Shown here one piece after another: positions 5,196 through 6,950 of a stretch of DNA of 6,950 nucleotides. Made by a program: the position numbers and the translations under genes. This DNA is from an uncultured Intestinimonas sp. (GTDB taxonomy: Bacteria; Bacillota_A; Clostridia; Oscillospirales; Oscillospiraceae). The stretch is taken from the NCBI GenBank assembly GCA_958435885.1, contig CAUBHZ010000098.1, forward strand, positions 1 to 6,950, read 5' to 3'. Each line of letters starts with the position of its first letter. Within the stretch, counting starts at the first letter, position 1. The notes under the pieces are model-generated. The model saw only the letters and a program-made list of their open reading frames with translations. It was not told the origin of the DNA and searched no databases.

Positions 5196-6002
5196 TTGAG
5201 CGAGGGATTTGAGAAGGTAATGTCCGAAGTGGAAAATATCCGCGTCCAGCGGGACGGGAATATCGTGGTGATCACCATGGACCGCCCCAAGGCGCTCAAT
5301 GCGCTCAATGACCAGACGCTGGAGGAGCTCGACCGGGTGTTTACCTGCCTGGAGGAAGAGCGCGAGGTCCTGGGCGTCATCATTACCGGAGAGGGCAAGG
5401 CCTTTGTGGCCGGTGCCGACATCTCCCAGATGCAGAGTTATGGAAGTGAGGAGGGCCGGAACTACGCCAACCGCGCCCAGGCCCTCTTTAATAAGATCGA
5501 GGCGCTGGAGAAGCCCGTCATCGCCGCGGTGAACGGCTACGCCCTGGGCGGCGGCTGCGAGCTGTCCATGAGCTGCGACATCCGCATCGCCTCCGAGAAG
5601 GCGGTCTTCGGCCAGCCCGAGGCCAACCTGGGCGTCATTCCCTGCTTCGGCGGCACCCAGCGCCTGCCCCGCCTGGTGGGCACCGGCATCGCCAAGGAGC
5701 TCATCTACACCGGCCGTCAGGTGAAGGCCGACGAGGCCAAGGCCATCGGCCTGGTGAACAAGGTGGTCCCCGCCGAGTCCCTGCTGGACGAGGCCAAGGC
5801 CATGCTGGCCGTCATCACCGCCAAGGCTCCCATGGCCATCCGCTACTCCAAGGTGGCCATCAACCGGGGCATGGACGTGGATCTCCGCGCCGGCCTGGAG
5901 CTGGAAAAGGACCTGGCCGCCATCAGCTTCGGCACCGAGGACAAGCAGGAGGGCATGGACGCCTTCCTGGCCAAGCGCCCCGCCCAGTTCCGCAACCGGT
6001 AA
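5196..6002 (+). CDS. crt: Short-chain enoyl-CoA hydratase (crotonase)
   Basis: A cytoplasmic crotonase-fold enzyme predicted to interconvert a 2-enoyl-CoA and a 3-hydroxyacyl-CoA, as in crotonyl-CoA/3-hydroxybutyryl-CoA steps of butyrate pathways. From TTG at 5196 it has 268 residues. Starting at ATG 5220 gives 260, closer to typical Crt length, but TTG has the far better ribosome binding site; the first eight residues are therefore the uncertain part. The N-terminal segment ITMDRPKALNAL is typical. The CoA/oxyanion loop is KAFVAGADISQM (residues 68-79), and GYALGGGCELSMSCD contains catalytic Glu122. FGQPEANLGVIPCFGGTQRL contains catalytic Glu142; both glutamates (rat Glu144 and Glu164) are kept, which supports hydratase activity over merely fold-related functions. 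No hydroxyacyl-CoA dehydrogenase or thiolase gene is adjacent, unlike a classic bcs operon. Instead a permease follows after 49 bases, and a sigma-54 promoter precedes, suggesting a regulated catabolic role. Exact acyl chain is not determinable. Confidence 0.92.
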   Translation: MSEGFEKVMSEVENIRVQRDGNIVVITMDRPKALNALNDQTLEELDRVFTCLEEEREVLGVIITGEGKAFVAGADISQMQSYGSEEGRNYANRAQALFNKIEALEKPVIAAVNGYALGGGCELSMSCDIRIASEKAVFGQPEANLGVIPCFGGTQRLPRLVGTGIAKELIYTGRQVKADEAKAIGLVNKVVPAESLLDEAKAMLAVITAKAPMAIRYSKVAINRGMDVDLRAGLELEKDLAAISFGTEDKQEGMDAFLAKRPAQFRNR

Positions 6003-6051
6003 CCGCATTTCCGGACGGTCCGTAAAAAATGGGAAATAAGGAGGAGAATCT

Positions 6052-6950
6052 ATGACCGCTTTCGGTATCATCGGCATCATCCTGGCCTTTGCGCTGCTGA
6101 TGTATATGATCATGAAGGGGTTCAATATCTATCTGACCGTGTTCGTCTGCACCCTGGTGGTGGCCGTGACCAGTCAGATGAATATTTACGACGCCTATAA
6201 GGTCCACTTTATGAACGGCTTTACCACGTTCTTCAAGAACAACTACCTCATCTTCCTCACCGGTACCCTGATGGCCAAGGCCATGGATGTCACCGGCGCG
6301 GCCAAGTCCATCGCCAAGACCATCATCCGTGTCATGGGTACCGAGTGGGCCTTTATCTCCGTTCCCGTGGCCTGCGGCGTGCTTTGCTACGGCGGCGTCT
6401 CCGCCTTCGTGTGCTCCTTCGCCGTCTTCCCCATCGCCCTCCAGGTCTTCCGTGCCGCCGACCTGCCCCGCCGCGGCATCCCCGGCGCCCTGTGCTTCGG
6501 CTGCTCCACCTTCGCCATGATCGCACCCGGCGCCGTGCAGATCCACAACAACGTGCCCTCCACCGAGCTGGGCACCACCTATATGGCCGGCGCCGTCAAC
6601 GGCTTCATCGCCTGCGGCTTCATGCTGGTGGCCGGTATCATCTACCTCCACTTCTGGCTCAACAAGGCCAAGAAAAACGGCGAGCACTTCATCGCCAAGG
6701 AGGGCGATGAGTTCGGCGAGGAGGGCGACGGCAAGCTGCCCAACTTCGTGATCGCCCTGCTGCCCCTGGTCATCACCATCGTCCTGGTCAACGTGAAGGT
6801 CGGCGGCGTGGCCCTCTGCCCCGTGGAGGGCGGCGTGCTGGCCGGCGCCGTGTCCGCCGTGGTCCTCATGATCAAGCACATCGACCCCAAGGAGCTGCCC
6901 AAGCACTTTGCCGACGGCGCCGCCATGGCCCTCATCTCCATCACCAACAC
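6052..6950 (+). CDS. GntP-family permease (3' partial)
   Basis: An integral membrane transporter of the GntP type, a family that carries gluconate and other organic acids including 3-hydroxybutyrate. The frame is open from ATG 6052 to the window end (299 codons), about two thirds of a usual 440-450-residue protein. AAGGAGG at 6038-6044 lies seven bases before the ATG. Hydrophobic segments fall at about residues 3-22, 25-41, 64-78, 98-133, 145-162, 179-203, 231-249 and 258-274. The stretches LTGTLMAKAMDVTGAAKSIA (70-89), CYGGVSAFVCSFAVFPIAL (112-130) and the PRRGIPGA motif (139-146) resemble GntP permeases of Clostridia. A charged cytoplasmic loop spans about 204-229. It follows the crotonase by 49 bases without a terminator, so the two are probably co-transcribed from the sigma-54 promoter. 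A short-chain hydroxy or carboxylic acid is a reasonable substrate guess; the sequence does not prove it. Confidence 0.85.
   Translation, partial: MTAFGIIGIILAFALLMYMIMKGFNIYLTVFVCTLVVAVTSQMNIYDAYKVHFMNGFTTFFKNNYLIFLTGTLMAKAMDVTGAAKSIAKTIIRVMGTEWAFISVPVACGVLCYGGVSAFVCSFAVFPIALQVFRAADLPRRGIPGALCFGCSTFAMIAPGAVQIHNNVPSTELGTTYMAGAVNGFIACGFMLVAGIIYLHFWLNKAKKNGEHFIAKEGDEFGEEGDGKLPNFVIALLPLVITIVLVNVKVGGVALCPVEGGVLAGAVSAVVLMIKHIDPKELPKHFADGAAMALISITN

Noticed and set aside
6009..6023. A palindromic CGGACGGTCCG between the crotonase and permease genes, considered as a terminator.
   Set aside because: The arms leave only one base for a loop and no T-run follows; it is unlikely to form a functional hairpin.
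4698..6125. A long minus-strand frame opposite the crotonase and its upstream region.
   Set aside because: The opposite strand carries a crotonase with both catalytic glutamates, and this frame crosses the sigma-54 promoter and dyads with no supporting signal.
5923..6906. A 327-codon minus-strand frame opposite the permease.
   Set aside because: Gly/Asp/His-rich low-complexity translation; the plus-strand frame shows clear transmembrane segments and GntP-like motifs.

Overview
The window looks like a chromosomal segment of a GC-rich anaerobic Firmicute, most plausibly a Clostridia member of the Oscillospiraceae type (Flavonifractor, Intestinimonas and relatives are candidates). The reasons are very strong G/C preference at third codon positions, AAGGAGG ribosome binding sites before almost every gene, a sigma-A promoter of Firmicute type, and gene content (peptide ABC ATPases, a crotonase, a GntP-type permease, a small membrane zinc-ribbon protein). 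The taxon is an inference. No RNA gene, CRISPR array, transposon or phage gene was seen.

Layout. (1) Positions 1-4230, plus strand: the end of a peptide transport operon. It holds a 5'-truncated DppD/OppD-type ATPase, then a DppF/OppF-type ATPase that overlaps it by ATGA. After a 76-base gap with a perfect 15-bp hairpin comes a cytoplasmic YwrD-like gamma-glutamyltransferase, closed by a bidirectional terminator. (2) Positions 4230-4701, minus strand: a small two-helix membrane protein with a C-terminal zinc ribbon, with its own sigma-A promoter (TTGACG-17-TATGAT). (3) Positions 4702-5195: a non-coding control region of about 500 bases, A-rich compared with the genes. It contains an orphan terminator-like hairpin, two tandem 18-bp dyads, and an exact sigma-54 promoter core (TGGCAC-N5-TTGC). 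(4) Positions 5196-6950, plus strand: a crotonase starting at TTG, then a GntP-family permease that runs off the window.

How the parts may work together. The two ATPases would power uptake of di- or oligopeptides, and the transferase downstream could process gamma-glutamyl compounds inside the cell. The crotonase and permease form a separate unit that appears to need sigma-54 and an enhancer-binding activator. That fits catabolism of an imported short-chain acid through a CoA thioester, but the substrate cannot be read from the sequence.

The two most notable observations are the roughly 200-residue charged, probably coiled-coil insertion in the second ATPase between Walker A and the Q-loop, and the sigma-54 promoter with upstream tandem dyads in front of the crotonase-permease pair.
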